Assembly (NCBI RefSeq): GCF_000317085.1
Contig: NC_019702.1
Location: forward strand, 1,642,394-1,706,393
Direction of reading: 5' to 3'
Length of the DNA: 64,000 nt
Source of the DNA: Synechococcus sp. PCC 7502
GTDB lineage: Bacteria > Cyanobacteriota > Cyanobacteriia > Pseudanabaenales > Pseudanabaenaceae
Numbering within the stretch: position 1 is the stretch's first letter; each line of letters opens with the position of its first letter. The translations under genes were made by a program, and so were the position numbers. The notes beneath the pieces are model-generated. The model was given only the letters and a program-made list of their open reading frames with translations, was not told the origin of the DNA and made no database searches. This document shows, one piece after another, positions 38,510-47,905 of the stretch.

Positions 38510-39202
38510 CTAATTTCGACTATTTAATTGGATCAAAATTCGTAACACATACCAAAATAGCAACGCCACTGAAGCAAATAACTCCAAAGCCGCTGCCACA
38601 TACTGATCCGTAGTGTAGTGATGGATCACATTAGAGGTGTCATAGAGAATCGCCGCACTAGCAAACACAATCATGGCAAAGGAGAAAAATATTCCCAATT
38701 TGAAGCCAAAAATTACACTGCAAATAATCATACCGAGGGCAACAAACCCCACCATTGTTAAAATACCGCCCAGAAATGAAAAGTCAGCCTTGGTTGTAAA
38801 AGCGATCGTGGTTAAACCTGCAAATAGCAAGCCCGTAAGAATTGCAGCACTGGGTAAAACTTCAGGGCTAGTAAAATGGACAGCAATGTAAAGCAAAGGC
38901 ACAAAGATAATCGCTTCACCCACCACATATAAACCCAAGCCAATATACTGAGTTTGAATGGAACTAGTCCGACTAGCTAAGGTTCGTGCTAACCAGCCTA
39001 GGAGCATAAATCCCCCTAAAACTACTAACCACGAAAAGGGCAAACTAAAAATTAGAGAAATAATCGCATCGGCAGCAGGTGTAACAAATAGAATTACCTC
39101 TAGTCCTACAAATAGAGCAACTGCAGCGGCAAGGTGCAGGTAGGTTTTCTGAATAAATTGCTGACGGTCGTTGGGTGAAGCCTGAGAAACAATCGTAGTC
39201 AT
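38510..39202 (-). CDS. Bax inhibitor-1 / YccA family membrane protein
   Basis: 230 aa, seven hydrophobic segments. Family motifs: FIQKTYLHLAAAVALFVGLE near the start, and the final part YDTSNVIHHYTTDQYVAAALELFASVALLFWYVL cut into AILYDTSNVIHHY and ELFASVALLFWYVLRIL, typical of BI-1-like (UPF0005) proteins, some of which leak Ca2+ or H+ in a pH-dependent way. Convergent with the sensor kinase gene. Family sure, function not. Confidence 0.92.
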   Translation of the reverse strand: MTTIVSQASPNDRQQFIQKTYLHLAAAVALFVGLEVILFVTPAADAIISLIFSLPFSWLVVLGGFMLLGWLARTLASRTSSIQTQYIGLGLYVVGEAIIFVPLLYIAVHFTSPEVLPSAAILTGLLFAGLTTIAFTTKADFSFLGGILTMVGFVALGMIICSVIFGFKLGIFFSFAMIVFASAAILYDTSNVIHHYTTDQYVAAALELFASVALLFWYVLRILIQLNSRN

Positions 39203-39391
39203 AGTTTTATGGTTTTTAGTACATCAGGTTAACCATATAATTTTACCCTTTGCCATCTGTAATTCCAATCTTTGACAAAGACACCCGAGGAATTCTAGTT
39301 CTTTCCGAGTTCTTTACTGGCAAAGTTATAGGCTTAATTCCATAAGAGGTTTTTCTCTTAATTCACTTATTCAATGTCTTTAGGAGTTACG

Positions 39392-39805
39392 ATGATTCGT
39401 CTTAATTACAAGTTATTCACCGCTTCTGCGATCGCTTTTGTCGCTATAACTGGCTTCAAAGCCCCAGAACAATCAGCATTTGCCAAACCACCTGAATCTG
39501 TACCTGTAGCAGCAGCTCCTGAAAAAACCTCTGGATTTACTGCTTTACAAGGGATAGTTGCTAAAACCAAGTCAGATGTTGAAACTGGTAACTTTACTAA
39601 AGCCAAAGCAGAATTCAGCCAATTTAATGATGCTTGGAAAAAAGTACAGGACGGACTTAAGAAAAAGTCTCCTGATGCTTATAAAGCCATTGAAGCTGAT
39701 GCTGCAACTGTAACTAAAGAGCTATCTGCTTCTAAACCCGACAAAGCTAAAGTTACAACTGCCCTCACCACTTTGGATAAAGCGATCACCAAAGCAGCAA
39801 AATAA
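39392..39805 (+). CDS. Small exported helical protein, unknown
   Basis: 137 aa from ATG 39392, chosen because AGGAG lies five bases upstream; an in-frame ATG at 39374 includes that Shine-Dalgarno sequence within it and is less likely. Signal peptide ~1-27 (KLFTASAIAFVAITGFKAPE, cleavage near SAFA). The mature part is Lys/Ala/Asp-rich and helical: TKAKAEFSQFNDAWKKVQDG, AYKAIEADAATVTKEL; similar in style to cyanobacterial DUF4363-like or PsbQ-like four-helix proteins, but I do not claim either. Monocistronic with its own terminator. Confidence 0.82.
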   Translation: MIRLNYKLFTASAIAFVAITGFKAPEQSAFAKPPESVPVAAAPEKTSGFTALQGIVAKTKSDVETGNFTKAKAEFSQFNDAWKKVQDGLKKKSPDAYKAIEADAATVTKELSASKPDKAKVTTALTTLDKAITKAAK

Positions 39806-40123
39806 ATAACTAAGCTATAAAAAATCTTGATCATAGGGCATAAATAGCCCTTTTTTAGTGTCAATATCTCGAATCTAATTATTATTCTAAGTTTTATTCT
39901 TCCAAGTACGCTATTTCTAATTGTCTGGCACATTCACATACTACTCATAAAATAGCCTTGGAGTCTTTATTACATTTGCGCGTTCAGGCATAGTTTCTTC
40001 CCAGAATTGAAGTAAATCATAAGCATTCCCATATCTTGATTAAAGCAAGGAAGTCTGTATCAAATTGCACTAAAACTAGCTGACAAATCCCCTAGTTTGG
40101 TAGGCATTACAACTTAAATAAAA
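39806..40123. other. Intergenic gap upstream of the ntcB-like gene
   Basis: 318 bp. It contains the terminator at 39835-39856 and must contain the promoter of the LysR gene. I see no exact GTA-N8-TAC NtcA site. Confidence 0.45.
39835..39856 (+). terminator. Terminator of the small exported helical protein gene
   Basis: AGGGC and GCCCT pair in a 5-bp stem with a 7-nt loop, followed by six T. It is 30 bases past the stop codon. Confidence 0.7.
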
Positions 40124-41101
40124 ATGCGATTAGAACAGCTACAAGCTTTTATTGCTGTGGCAGAGACTGGGAGTTTCCAAAAAGCTGCCCAAAAATGTAA
40201 CATTACCCAGTCCACAGTTAGCCGTCAGGTACAGTCCCTAGAGCAGGATTTGGGTGTGCAGTTATTGCATCGCCATTCCCAAGCTAAATTAACGATCGCT
40301 GGGGAAAGATTCGTTGGTCGTGCCAGAAAAATCTGTAACGAATGGGATACAGCCACTCAAGAATTAGCAGATTTGATCGCTGGAAACCAACCTGAGCTTT
40401 GTGTAGCAGCAATTCCTTCGGTGTGTGCTTACCAAATGTCTCCAGTACTGCAAAAGTTTCGATTTGCCTATCCAGATGTGCAATTACGGGTAACAGCCCT
40501 AGGAAGTGATCGCGCCCTTAAGGTATTAAAAGATGGCTTAATTGATATTGCTGTAGTTATGAATAATCGCTTTATTGCAGCCAGTCCCGAAATTGTTGTC
40601 GATTCACTCTACACCGAAACCATTATGGTACTAATGGCAGCAGATCATCCCCTAACCAAATATCGGGCAATACCTTGGCAAGAATTAGGTACCTATCCCC
40701 ATGTGGTGTTTAAAGATGGCTATGCTACTCAACGTCTAGTCCAAGATCAATTTCGACTGCAACAGATTAAAGTAGATGCGGCATTAGAACTAAATTCCTT
40801 GGATGCCTTTCGGGACATAATTCGTCAAAGTAATTTGATTGCTTTACTTACCCAATCTTCTCTATCAGGAGTAGAAAAAGATTTATCCTTGGCAGTGCGA
40901 AATACGGAATCCCCAATTTTGACTACGGAAGTTGTGTGTGTAACTACTAGCGATCGCCTGCAAATTCCGCCAATTCGATATTTTCGTCAATTAGTGTGTG
41001 AATTAATTACCACCGATCAATCCGATCAAGCGCTAACTCAGACCGATTTAAGCCTATTCAACTCCCCCAAATATTCCCAAATATATAGAAGTAAAAAATA
41101 A
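40124..41101 (+). CDS. ntcB: LysR-type transcriptional regulator, NtcB-like
   Basis: 325 aa. Winged helix at the N-terminus: MRLEQLQAFIAVAETGSFQK and ITQSTVSRQVQSLEQDLGV, with the co-inducer-binding domain from ~90. The beginning and LHRHSQAKLTIAGERF match my memory of cyanobacterial NtcB, the nitrite-responsive activator of nitrate assimilation genes; other LysR members (CmpR, RbcR, NdhR) begin differently. No nitrate genes are adjacent, so the symbol is tentative. The next gene follows 29 bp later in the same direction and is probably cotranscribed. Confidence 0.75.
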   Translation: MRLEQLQAFIAVAETGSFQKAAQKCNITQSTVSRQVQSLEQDLGVQLLHRHSQAKLTIAGERFVGRARKICNEWDTATQELADLIAGNQPELCVAAIPSVCAYQMSPVLQKFRFAYPDVQLRVTALGSDRALKVLKDGLIDIAVVMNNRFIAASPEIVVDSLYTETIMVLMAADHPLTKYRAIPWQELGTYPHVVFKDGYATQRLVQDQFRLQQIKVDAALELNSLDAFRDIIRQSNLIALLTQSSLSGVEKDLSLAVRNTESPILTTEVVCVTTSDRLQIPPIRYFRQLVCELITTDQSDQALTQTDLSLFNSPKYSQIYRSKK

Positions 41102-41130
41102 AACTTAAAGAATAAAACTATAAATTAACT

Positions 41131-42171
41131 ATGAGCCAAGCTTTCAGAACTCTGCTGCGTAAGGTAGCTAGCGGTACCCATACTAGTAAAGACCTAACTC
41201 GGGTTGAGGCTGAAGCTGCTTTAGAGATGATCCTTACTCAAGAAGCTACCCCTGCTCAAATTGGAGCTTTTTTAGTTGCTCACCGTATTAAACGACCCAC
41301 ATCTATGGAAATGGCAGGAATGCTGGATGCCTACGATCGCTTTGGGGGCAGACTTGAACCAGTTAGCAATAGCAAACCTGTAATTATTTTAAGTTCTCCC
41401 TACGATGGGCGATCCCGTACTGCTCCCATTAGTCCACTTACAGCTATGGTGTTAGCAGCCGCAGGCATTAATGTGATTACCCATGGAGGTGATCGCATGC
41501 CCACGAAAGCAGGTATCCCCTTTATGGAAATCTGGCAAGGCTTAGATGTGCATTGGCAAAATTTAGATTTAACTCAAGTCCAAACTGTTTTAAATCAAAC
41601 TGGATTTGCTTTTGTCTATCTCGCGGATCACTTTCCTCTGGCACAGGCGATCGTTGCCTATCGTGATCAAATTGGTAAACGTCCTCCCCTAGCCACCCTA
41701 GAGTTAATGTGGGCACCCTATAAAGGAACGGCTCATATTGCCTGTGGATTTGTCCATCCCCCCACGGAAGCAACTATGCGAGAGGCATTTGCGCTCACGG
41801 ACTGCAAAGACTATACAACGGTTAAAGGGTCAGAAGGTAGCTGTGATTTACCCCGCGATCGCAGTGCCATTATTGGCTTAGGCACAGAAAGATTAGTCCT
41901 TAATGCCCGTGACTTTGGCTTTAGTAATTTTGAGGTTCCTTTGACTACGACTGCGGAATTAATTACAGATATACAGCAGGTCTTGGCAGGGGAAAAAACT
42001 GAATATCAGCGATCGCTCATTTGGAATAGCGGGTTTTATCTCTGGCGCATGGGCATATCCCCAAATCTGGAATCGGGATTTACACTGGCAGAAAATTTAA
42101 TTAATAGTGGCAAGGTTAGGGAGAAGTTAGGAGAAATTAAACAGGCTATCGCTAATTTGAAAAACCCATGA
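41131..42171 (+). CDS. Anthranilate-phosphoribosyltransferase-like protein (TrpD2-type)
   Basis: 346 aa with the nucleoside-phosphorylase/TrpD fold: helical N-terminus DLTRVEAEAALEMILTQEAT, PTSMEMAGMLDAYDRFGG, then the core. The TrpD catalytic GTGGD motif is not present; at that place the sequence reads ILSSPYDGRSRTAPISP. A later HGGDRMPTKAG corresponds to the HG-R/S segment. TrpD2 (YbiB) proteins lack anthranilate PRT activity and bind nucleic acid; this may be the same or a separate cyanobacterial group. Follows the ntcB-like gene, as I recall for nitrogen-control loci in other cyanobacteria. It is very likely not the tryptophan-pathway enzyme. Confidence 0.8.
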   Translation: MSQAFRTLLRKVASGTHTSKDLTRVEAEAALEMILTQEATPAQIGAFLVAHRIKRPTSMEMAGMLDAYDRFGGRLEPVSNSKPVIILSSPYDGRSRTAPISPLTAMVLAAAGINVITHGGDRMPTKAGIPFMEIWQGLDVHWQNLDLTQVQTVLNQTGFAFVYLADHFPLAQAIVAYRDQIGKRPPLATLELMWAPYKGTAHIACGFVHPPTEATMREAFALTDCKDYTTVKGSEGSCDLPRDRSAIIGLGTERLVLNARDFGFSNFEVPLTTTAELITDIQQVLAGEKTEYQRSLIWNSGFYLWRMGISPNLESGFTLAENLINSGKVREKLGEIKQAIANLKNP

Positions 42172-42282
42172 ACTTGGCTATAGGGCATTGGAGATTCTGA
42201 TTAATGTATTCCGCTATACTTGCTTAAGCTTTTAGAGACTATGTAAACTCTTGGATTGTATTCCATAGAGATAAAGAGCCGC

Positions 42283-43470
42283 ATGTCAGATTACAGCCAA
42301 CTTGACACCACAGTAAAGCGGGAGAGATTAAAAGACCTAGCAATCTCTTTCCTAAAACTGGGGACATTGGCATTTGGTGGACCCGCAGCCCACATGTCGA
42401 TGATGGATGAAGAATTCGTGCAACGGCGGCAATGGCTTGATCGTTCTCAGCTATTGGATATGATTGGCTTTACTAGTTTAATTCCAGGTCCTAGTTCCAC
42501 AGAATTGGCAGTTCTCATTGGTTTAGAACGGGGCGGATGGCTGGGACTGATTATAGCTGGTACCTGTTTTATCTTCCCTGCCTTAGTAATTGTGTGGATA
42601 TTTGCGGTTATTTATAAGCAGTATCAGACCTTACCTCAACTCGGCTCACTGCTCTATGGCATTAAACCCGTAATTATTGCGATTTTGGTGCAGGCTCTAT
42701 GGAAGTTTAGAAAGGCTGGGGTTAAAAATCTTGAAACAGGGATTGTCCTAGTAGCTACGATTATGCTGTTTTATGTGGGAGTTAACGAAATTCTATTGAT
42801 TGTAGGATCGGGCTTACTATTAATGGCAGTTAAATATTGGCGATCGCCTCTCTCCCTACCCGCAGTATTTTTACCTGTATCTCTATCTACATCCACTAAT
42901 AATCTAACCAGCAATCTAACTGCAACGATTAACACCCCTGAACCTGCAACTTGGGTAAGTATATTTTTAACTTTTCTCAAAATTGGTTCCGTCCTCTATG
43001 GTGGTGGCTATGTACTTCTGGCATTCTTGCAAAAAGATATAGTCGAAAGATTACATTGGTTAACATTCCAACAACTTTTAGATGCAGTGGCAGTAGGACA
43101 GGTCACCCCCGGTCCCCTATTTACGACAGCCACCTTTGTTGGTTATTTAATTGGTGGAAATTCTGGAGCGATCGCTGCCACAGTCGGCATATTTTTGCCT
43201 TCTTTTATTTTGGTGGCAGTGTTTAGCAGATTTTTAGTCAAACTCCGAAAATCCAACTTAATGGCGGGCTTTTTAGATGGGGTTAATGCGGCGGCATTGG
43301 GGCTAATTGTGCCAGTAACTTTTCAGCTTGGACAATCATCTCTCACTAATCCCTTAACCATAGGCATAGCTCTAATTAGTGGCGTAGTTTTATTTAAGAC
43401 TAAGCTTAACTCTACTTGGTTATTATTAGCGGGAGCAGCGATCGGGCTAATTTCCAGCTTTGTGGGATGA
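42283..43470 (+). CDS. Chromate transporter (CHR family, two-domain ChrA)
   Basis: 395 aa from ATG 42283 (an upstream in-frame TTG at 42256 is less likely). Two homologous membrane halves: half one has FGGPAAHMSMMDEEFV and LIPGPSSTELAVLIG, half two LYGGGYVLLAFLQKDIV and VTPGPLFTTATFVGYL. About 10-12 hydrophobic segments. ChrA proteins export chromate against proton gradient; many cyanobacterial members are linked with sulfate supply instead. A spacer of ~110 bp from the previous gene. Confidence 0.9.
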   Translation: MSDYSQLDTTVKRERLKDLAISFLKLGTLAFGGPAAHMSMMDEEFVQRRQWLDRSQLLDMIGFTSLIPGPSSTELAVLIGLERGGWLGLIIAGTCFIFPALVIVWIFAVIYKQYQTLPQLGSLLYGIKPVIIAILVQALWKFRKAGVKNLETGIVLVATIMLFYVGVNEILLIVGSGLLLMAVKYWRSPLSLPAVFLPVSLSTSTNNLTSNLTATINTPEPATWVSIFLTFLKIGSVLYGGGYVLLAFLQKDIVERLHWLTFQQLLDAVAVGQVTPGPLFTTATFVGYLIGGNSGAIAATVGIFLPSFILVAVFSRFLVKLRKSNLMAGFLDGVNAAALGLIVPVTFQLGQSSLTNPLTIGIALISGVVLFKTKLNSTWLLLAGAAIGLISSFVG

Positions 43471-43517
43471 TCCTCTTCTATTCAGCTACGGCAGTTTTCG
43501 ATTAATCAAGCCTTACC

Positions 43518-43781
43518 TTACTCCAAAACTTTAATTGCCATAAATGCAAATATTGCCGCAGCGATCGCCTTAAGGAACTTAGTAGGTATGATTTCTGCCA
43601 TACTATCGCCCAAAAGTACACCAATTAAACTAGACAGTAATAATGCCGATGCCGATCCCAAAAATACATAGCGCAAGGCTTTGGAGTTGCTACTAATACT
43701 TAGGGTTGCCAGTTGGCTTTTATCCCCTAATTCTGATAGAAATACCGTGCCAAAGGTTAAGAAGAATAATTGCCAATCCAT
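43518..43781 (-). CDS. Half-size GDT1/TMEM165 (UPF0016) membrane protein
   Basis: 87 aa, three hydrophobic segments. The signature ELGDKSQLATL (E-x-G-D-K/R-S/T) is present once. Full-size members such as the manganese exporter Mnx have two such halves (~200 aa); some cyanobacteria encode the halves as two neighbouring genes. No second half lies nearby, so this protein would have to form a homodimer or pair with one encoded elsewhere. Function is probably Mn2+ or Ca2+ export across the thylakoid or plasma membrane. 36 bp downstream of the DUF29 gene. Confidence 0.88.
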   Translation of the reverse strand: MDWQLFFLTFGTVFLSELGDKSQLATLSISSNSKALRYVFLGSASALLLSSLIGVLLGDSMAEIIPTKFLKAIAAAIFAFMAIKVLE

Positions 43782-43817
43782 TGTTAATAATTCAATTAAT
43801 AATCTAAGTTGCGAAAA

Positions 43818-44261
43818 CTACGGCAGAAAATCAGGGTCTAAAACCTGTTCTTTAGAGAAATCACAAACCTCTGGAAAAGTTACTAAAGGTAATTGCGTCT
43901 CAGTCTTAGCGTCTTGGCGCGCATCTATATAACACTCATCAAATACTTGCTCAAAATACTTTTTCAAACTAGGGCTATGCTTAAAAGATATTAATATACG
44001 GCGACGATGTTCGACTATTGACCTACGCCAACTATCACTTTGCTTTTGGGGCTGATATTTATACTTGAGTAAGTGCATGAGCAAGATGACTAAATTACTT
44101 TCTAAAGCACTTTTCTCGCTTTTACCCATAGATTCTAGTTCAGCAACCAAATCCTCTAGATTAATTTGCCCAAAGTTGCGATCGCTTAAATTGATAATAG
44201 TTGTTTCCAGCCATTGTTGATAATCTAAGTTATAGAGTGAAGTCAATAGGTTTGTACTCAT
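43818..44261 (-). CDS. DUF29 family protein
   Basis: 147 aa. Family features: LYNLDYQQWLETTIINL, LEDLVAELESMGKSEKSALE, LLMHLLKYKYQPQKQSDSW and RRSIVEHRRRI. DUF29 is very common in cyanobacteria, often in many copies, and its function is unknown. Lies between frr and the half-GDT1 gene on the minus strand, with 28- and 36-bp gaps, so it may be part of the pyrH-frr transcript. No transfer signs. Confidence 0.87.
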   Translation of the reverse strand: MSTNLLTSLYNLDYQQWLETTIINLSDRNFGQINLEDLVAELESMGKSEKSALESNLVILLMHLLKYKYQPQKQSDSWRRSIVEHRRRILISFKHSPSLKKYFEQVFDECYIDARQDAKTETQLPLVTFPEVCDFSKEQVLDPDFLP

Positions 44262-44289
44262 AAAATTAGCCCGTGAATTATCCAGTTAC

Positions 44290-44838
44290 TTAAACCGTAG
44301 AGATTTCCTTTTCTTTCTCCGCTAGAATTTGATCCATTTTTTTAATGAATTTATCAGTGATTTTATCGATCTGCTCTTGTAAATTTTTGGATTCATCCTC
44401 AGAGATTTCCTTAGATTTTTCTTGTTTACGTACCGAGTCGATCGCATCACGGCGAACATTTCTCACCCCAACTTTGCCTTCTTCTGCCAACTTTGCCACT
44501 AGCTTAACTAATTCTTTGCGGCGATCGCTTGTTAAAGGCGGAATATTCAGGCGAATACTAATACCATCATTATTAGGGGTTAAGCCCACATCAGATTCAG
44601 AAATAGCACGGCTAATAATATTCAAGCTGCCCCGATCATAGGGCTGGATCATGATTGTGGTTGAATCAGGGGTAGTAACATTTGCCAAGGATTTTAATGG
44701 TGTGGGTGATCCGTAATATTCCACCATGACCCGATCCAATAAAGCAGTACTAGCACGACCAGTTCTTACGGTATTAAAGTTTTGTTGAGTTGCCTCAATC
44801 CCTTTTTGCATCCGTGCTTCCACATCAGTTAATTTCAC
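44290..44838 (-). CDS. frr: Ribosome recycling factor
   Basis: 182 aa from GTG 44838: splits post-termination ribosomes with EF-G. GTG is chosen because the perfect Shine-Dalgarno GGAGGA lies four bases upstream, and the resulting length matches the family (~182-185). An upstream in-frame ATG would give a longer N-terminal extension unlike RRF. Sequence: [38 protein letters not shown], and [20 protein letters not shown], the three-helix bundle. Its start overlaps the end of pyrH by 14 bases. Confidence 0.96.
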   Translation of the reverse strand: MKLTDVEARMQKGIEATQQNFNTVRTGRASTALLDRVMVEYYGSPTPLKSLANVTTPDSTTIMIQPYDRGSLNIISRAISESDVGLTPNNDGISIRLNIPPLTSDRRKELVKLVAKLAEEGKVGVRNVRRDAIDSVRKQEKSKEISEDESKNLQEQIDKITDKFIKKMDQILAEKEKEISTV

Positions 44839-45559
44839 AATTTCCTCCAACATAAGTACCAATTGATTCTCCCATAACTGCACGGCGAATGTTACCTGGG
44901 ACACCAAGATCAAAAACAATCAGGGGAATATTATTTTCTTGACACATCGTAAATGCAGTTGTATCCATAACTTTAAGATTATGACTCAGAACATAATCAT
45001 AGGTTAGATTGTGGTGGCGTTTAGCGTTAGGATTTTGCTTGGGATCACTATCATAAATACCATCAACTCGTGTGGCTTTGAAAATAACTTCAGCATCAAT
45101 TTCTGCCCCCCGTAATGCTGCGGTTGTATCCGTTGTAAAAAATGGATTACCTGACCCTGCACCAAAAATTACTACCCGCTTATTTTCTAAATGGCTCATG
45201 GCGCGCCTACGAATGTAAGGTTCTGCCACTTCTTGCATGGCGATCGCGGTCATCACTCTAGTTTCGACAGGGTACTCTAAATGTTCTAAAGCATCTTGCA
45301 AAGTCAAAGCATTCATCACCGTAGCAATCATACCGATATAATCTGCTGTCGCTCGATCCATACCTGCGGCTGCGCCCTGCATACCTCTAAAGATATTACC
45401 GCCACCAACCACAATTGCGACTTCAACTCCATCTCGGACAATTTCCGCAACTTCCAGAGCAATGGTTTGGACAATCATCGGGTCTATTCCAAAATTGCGA
45501 TCGCCCATAAGTGCCTCGCCACTTAATTTCAGCAAAATCCGCCGATATTTAGCACTCAT
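44825..45559 (-). CDS. pyrH: Uridylate kinase
   Basis: Phosphorylates UMP to UDP; homohexamer, regulated by GTP/UTP in bacteria. The amino-acid kinase fold is clear: [59 protein letters not shown] and [16 protein letters not shown]. Start chosen at ATG 45559 (MSAKYRR); an in-frame start 24 bases upstream adds an unlikely Cys/Arg extension. 244 aa. Followed by frr in the widely conserved pyrH-frr arrangement; the upstream neighbour is tRNA-Gln, on the other strand. Confidence 0.96.
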   Translation of the reverse strand: MSAKYRRILLKLSGEALMGDRNFGIDPMIVQTIALEVAEIVRDGVEVAIVVGGGNIFRGMQGAAAGMDRATADYIGMIATVMNALTLQDALEHLEYPVETRVMTAIAMQEVAEPYIRRRAMSHLENKRVVIFGAGSGNPFFTTDTTAALRGAEIDAEVIFKATRVDGIYDSDPKQNPNAKRHHNLTYDYVLSHNLKVMDTTAFTMCQENNIPLIVFDLGVPGNIRRAVMGESIGTYVGGNCEIN

Positions 45560-45709
45560 TCCTTTATTCCTAGTTATGCACAAACAATCTAATTAAACCC
45601 TAGTTTGTCTGCAATATTATCTGTAATATTAAAAGAGCCTAGATAAAACTCAGATAAAAAAGTTGACAATCCCTAGGATAAATTTGCTATATTATACAAG
45701 CGCAACTAA

Positions 45710-45781
45710 TGGGGTGTCGCCAAGTGGTAAGGCAGCTGGTTTTGGTCCAGCTATTCCGAGGTTCGAATCCTTGCACCCCAG
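45710..45781 (+). tRNA. tRNA-Gln (UUG)
   Basis: 72-nt cloverleaf: acceptor TGGGGTG/CACCCCA, discriminator G, anticodon loop TTTTGGT giving TTG, T-arm with GGTTCGAATCC. The unusual first base U72-A pair region (U1-A72) is typical for tRNA-Gln. No CCA is encoded. Confidence 0.93.
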
Positions 45782-45815
45782 TTTAAATTTTAAAATCTAA
45801 TTTCTAAAATAAATT

Positions 45816-47771
45816 TTAAGAGCAGGCAATTCTAAACCCGTAATCACTGTACTCACTGGTAGGAAGGTCTCTAAGGCGACAAGCAGAACGGCAATCGTGA
45901 GGATCATTTCCCCATGAGCCACCACGCAAAATTCTATAACCATTATCCACCGCATTCTCTTCGGTCGCAAACTGAGATATGGTGCCATCGGGTTCAAGGA
46001 TCGCTGTGTCTTCATTGCTATCACCTTCCCACACCCTAGCATCATTTGGAGCATCATTATAATTGTCATGCCAAGGATCGGCGCACCATTCCCATACATT
46101 GCCGTGCATATCATAGAGTCCAAAGGCATTAGCCACTTGGAAGCTACCCACAGAAGTGGTTTCTCGGCGACTCTTACCTTTGGTACCAAAGCCATAAGTT
46201 TTTTCGCCATTATAGTTAGCTAAATCTGAGGTAATCGTCATCCCAAAGTGAAAAGGTGTATTAGTACCAGCTCTACAGGCATATTCCCATTCAGCTTCAC
46301 TGGGTAGACGATAGACTTGCCCCATTTTTTTCGATAATCTCGCACAAAATTCAATGGCATCATGCCAAGATACTCTCTCTACGGGGCGATTTAAACCCTT
46401 AAAGTTAGATGGCGATGCTTTTAGGTCACGGCTAATCTTAGGCAAGGTGACCACCATATCCCATTGCTCTTGGGTAACTGGATATTTGCCTATGAAAAAT
46501 GGAGCAACTTTTACCATACGTTGAGGACTTTCATGGGGTTTGCGATCGCTTTCCGATTCAGGGGAACCCATTTGGAAAGTGCCGCCGGGAATAAATACCA
46601 TTTCAAAGGTTCTACCTAAACCAATGTATCCAGTGAAAAATTCTGCTTCTTTAGTAGTTTTATAAACTTCACAACTATTTACTAATCCAAATAATCCTGT
46701 TTGCTTTAGAGCAACGGTGGCAACTTGAAATTTAAAATTCTTAAGCTCAAATACTGACAAGCTAGAACTAGAAGTATCTACAGTTTTGTTAGGGCGGATC
46801 TTTTTGACTTCAGCTTTTGGTGGTGGTGGAACTGGATTAACCAGAGCCGATACGATACCAGCAGTTGATCTACCTGTACCTTGGGTTAATAACTGTAAAG
46901 CTTGCAAAACAGCTTCCGAGGATTTGAAGCGATGTTTTAGCTCCCGTGCCAGCATTCGATCAAGAATATCTTTGAATTTATCACTTACAGGCATTTTGAG
47001 ATATTTTTGCCATACCCATCCCCCCTCCGCATGGGAATATAACCGATAGTTAGGGGACTCACCTGTCATTAAATGTACACAGGTAGCTCCTAGTCCGTAA
47101 ATATCACTGGCAAAGGTGGACTGTCCTACAGCTTGCTCTGGAGCATCGTAGTGGGGTGTACCAATTACCGTACCTGGTGCAGATAAGGCACTCTCGCTAA
47201 CGGCATGTTTAGCTGCCCCAAAATCAATCAAGAACAGAGATTGATCCGTAGAGCGACGAATAATGTTATCTGGCTTAATATCCCTATGAATAACGCCCGA
47301 ACTATGAATAAAGCTGAGAACGGGTAATAAATCCCGAAGTAGTTGAATAATTTCGCCTTCATCAAAAAGCCTAGCTCGACTTTTAAGTTCATCTTTGAGG
47401 TTTTGTCCATCTACAAACTCTTGGACTATATACTGGCGCTGATCCTGTTCAAAATGTGCCATTAATTCAGGAATCTGGGGATGCTTTCCCAATCGATCTA
47501 ACTGCTCTGCCTCATGCTGGAATAGTCGGAGGGCAATAGAGGCACTAGCGGGGTCTTTGGGTGCAAATTGCTTGATTACACACTTGGGCTTGGAAGGCTT
47601 TGCCTCATCAACTGCAATAAACGTCTTACCAAATGCCCCTTTAGCCAAAGCATCGGATGGACGGTAACGACCTAAAAGTGGTGCCAAACTTTCTTTGCAC
47701 TTAAGGCAAGCTTTAGCACCCTCTGGATTTTGAGGCGTTTGACAGTTGGGATTGAGGCAGTAGTAGCTCAT
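45816..47771 (-). CDS. Serine/threonine protein kinase with C-terminal FGE/SUMF1-like domain
   Basis: 651 aa from ATG 47771. An N-terminal four-Cys zinc ribbon (YYCLNPNCQTPQNPEG, then ACLKCKESL) leads into a Hanks-type kinase domain (~32-300): ALAKGAFGKTFIAVDE, catalytic VIHRDIKPDNIIR, LIDFGAAK, and YDAPEQAVG. A linker with PVPPPPK follows, then a formylglycine-generating-enzyme-like sulfatase-modifying domain (~395-651): MVFIPGGTFQMGSPESESD, YPVTQEQWD, RLPSEAEWEYACRAGT, DMHGNVWEWCADPWHDN and GYRILRGGSWGND. This kinase-FGE combination is common in cyanobacteria. The FGE domain probably acts as a C-type-lectin-like binding module; I cannot show FGE catalytic cysteines. Confidence 0.93.
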   Translation of the reverse strand: MSYYCLNPNCQTPQNPEGAKACLKCKESLAPLLGRYRPSDALAKGAFGKTFIAVDEAKPSKPKCVIKQFAPKDPASASIALRLFQHEAEQLDRLGKHPQIPELMAHFEQDQRQYIVQEFVDGQNLKDELKSRARLFDEGEIIQLLRDLLPVLSFIHSSGVIHRDIKPDNIIRRSTDQSLFLIDFGAAKHAVSESALSAPGTVIGTPHYDAPEQAVGQSTFASDIYGLGATCVHLMTGESPNYRLYSHAEGGWVWQKYLKMPVSDKFKDILDRMLARELKHRFKSSEAVLQALQLLTQGTGRSTAGIVSALVNPVPPPPKAEVKKIRPNKTVDTSSSSLSVFELKNFKFQVATVALKQTGLFGLVNSCEVYKTTKEAEFFTGYIGLGRTFEMVFIPGGTFQMGSPESESDRKPHESPQRMVKVAPFFIGKYPVTQEQWDMVVTLPKISRDLKASPSNFKGLNRPVERVSWHDAIEFCARLSKKMGQVYRLPSEAEWEYACRAGTNTPFHFGMTITSDLANYNGEKTYGFGTKGKSRRETTSVGSFQVANAFGLYDMHGNVWEWCADPWHDNYNDAPNDARVWEGDSNEDTAILEPDGTISQFATEENAVDNGYRILRGGSWGNDPHDCRSACRLRDLPTSEYSDYGFRIACS

Positions 47772-47905
47772 GGTGAAAATACGGCGCACTCTCTATATTT
47801 TGTCTTACCCAGCCACTATTAAATGTGATCTGTTTATATATGATCTGTGTGATCAATATCCAAATTTAAACTATTCAAATTTAATTAGATTAATTTAGAG
47901 TAATT

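Noticed and set aside
45797-46210. Minus-strand frame inside the kinase-FGE gene
   Set aside because: A different reading frame of the same strand; protein has no family features.
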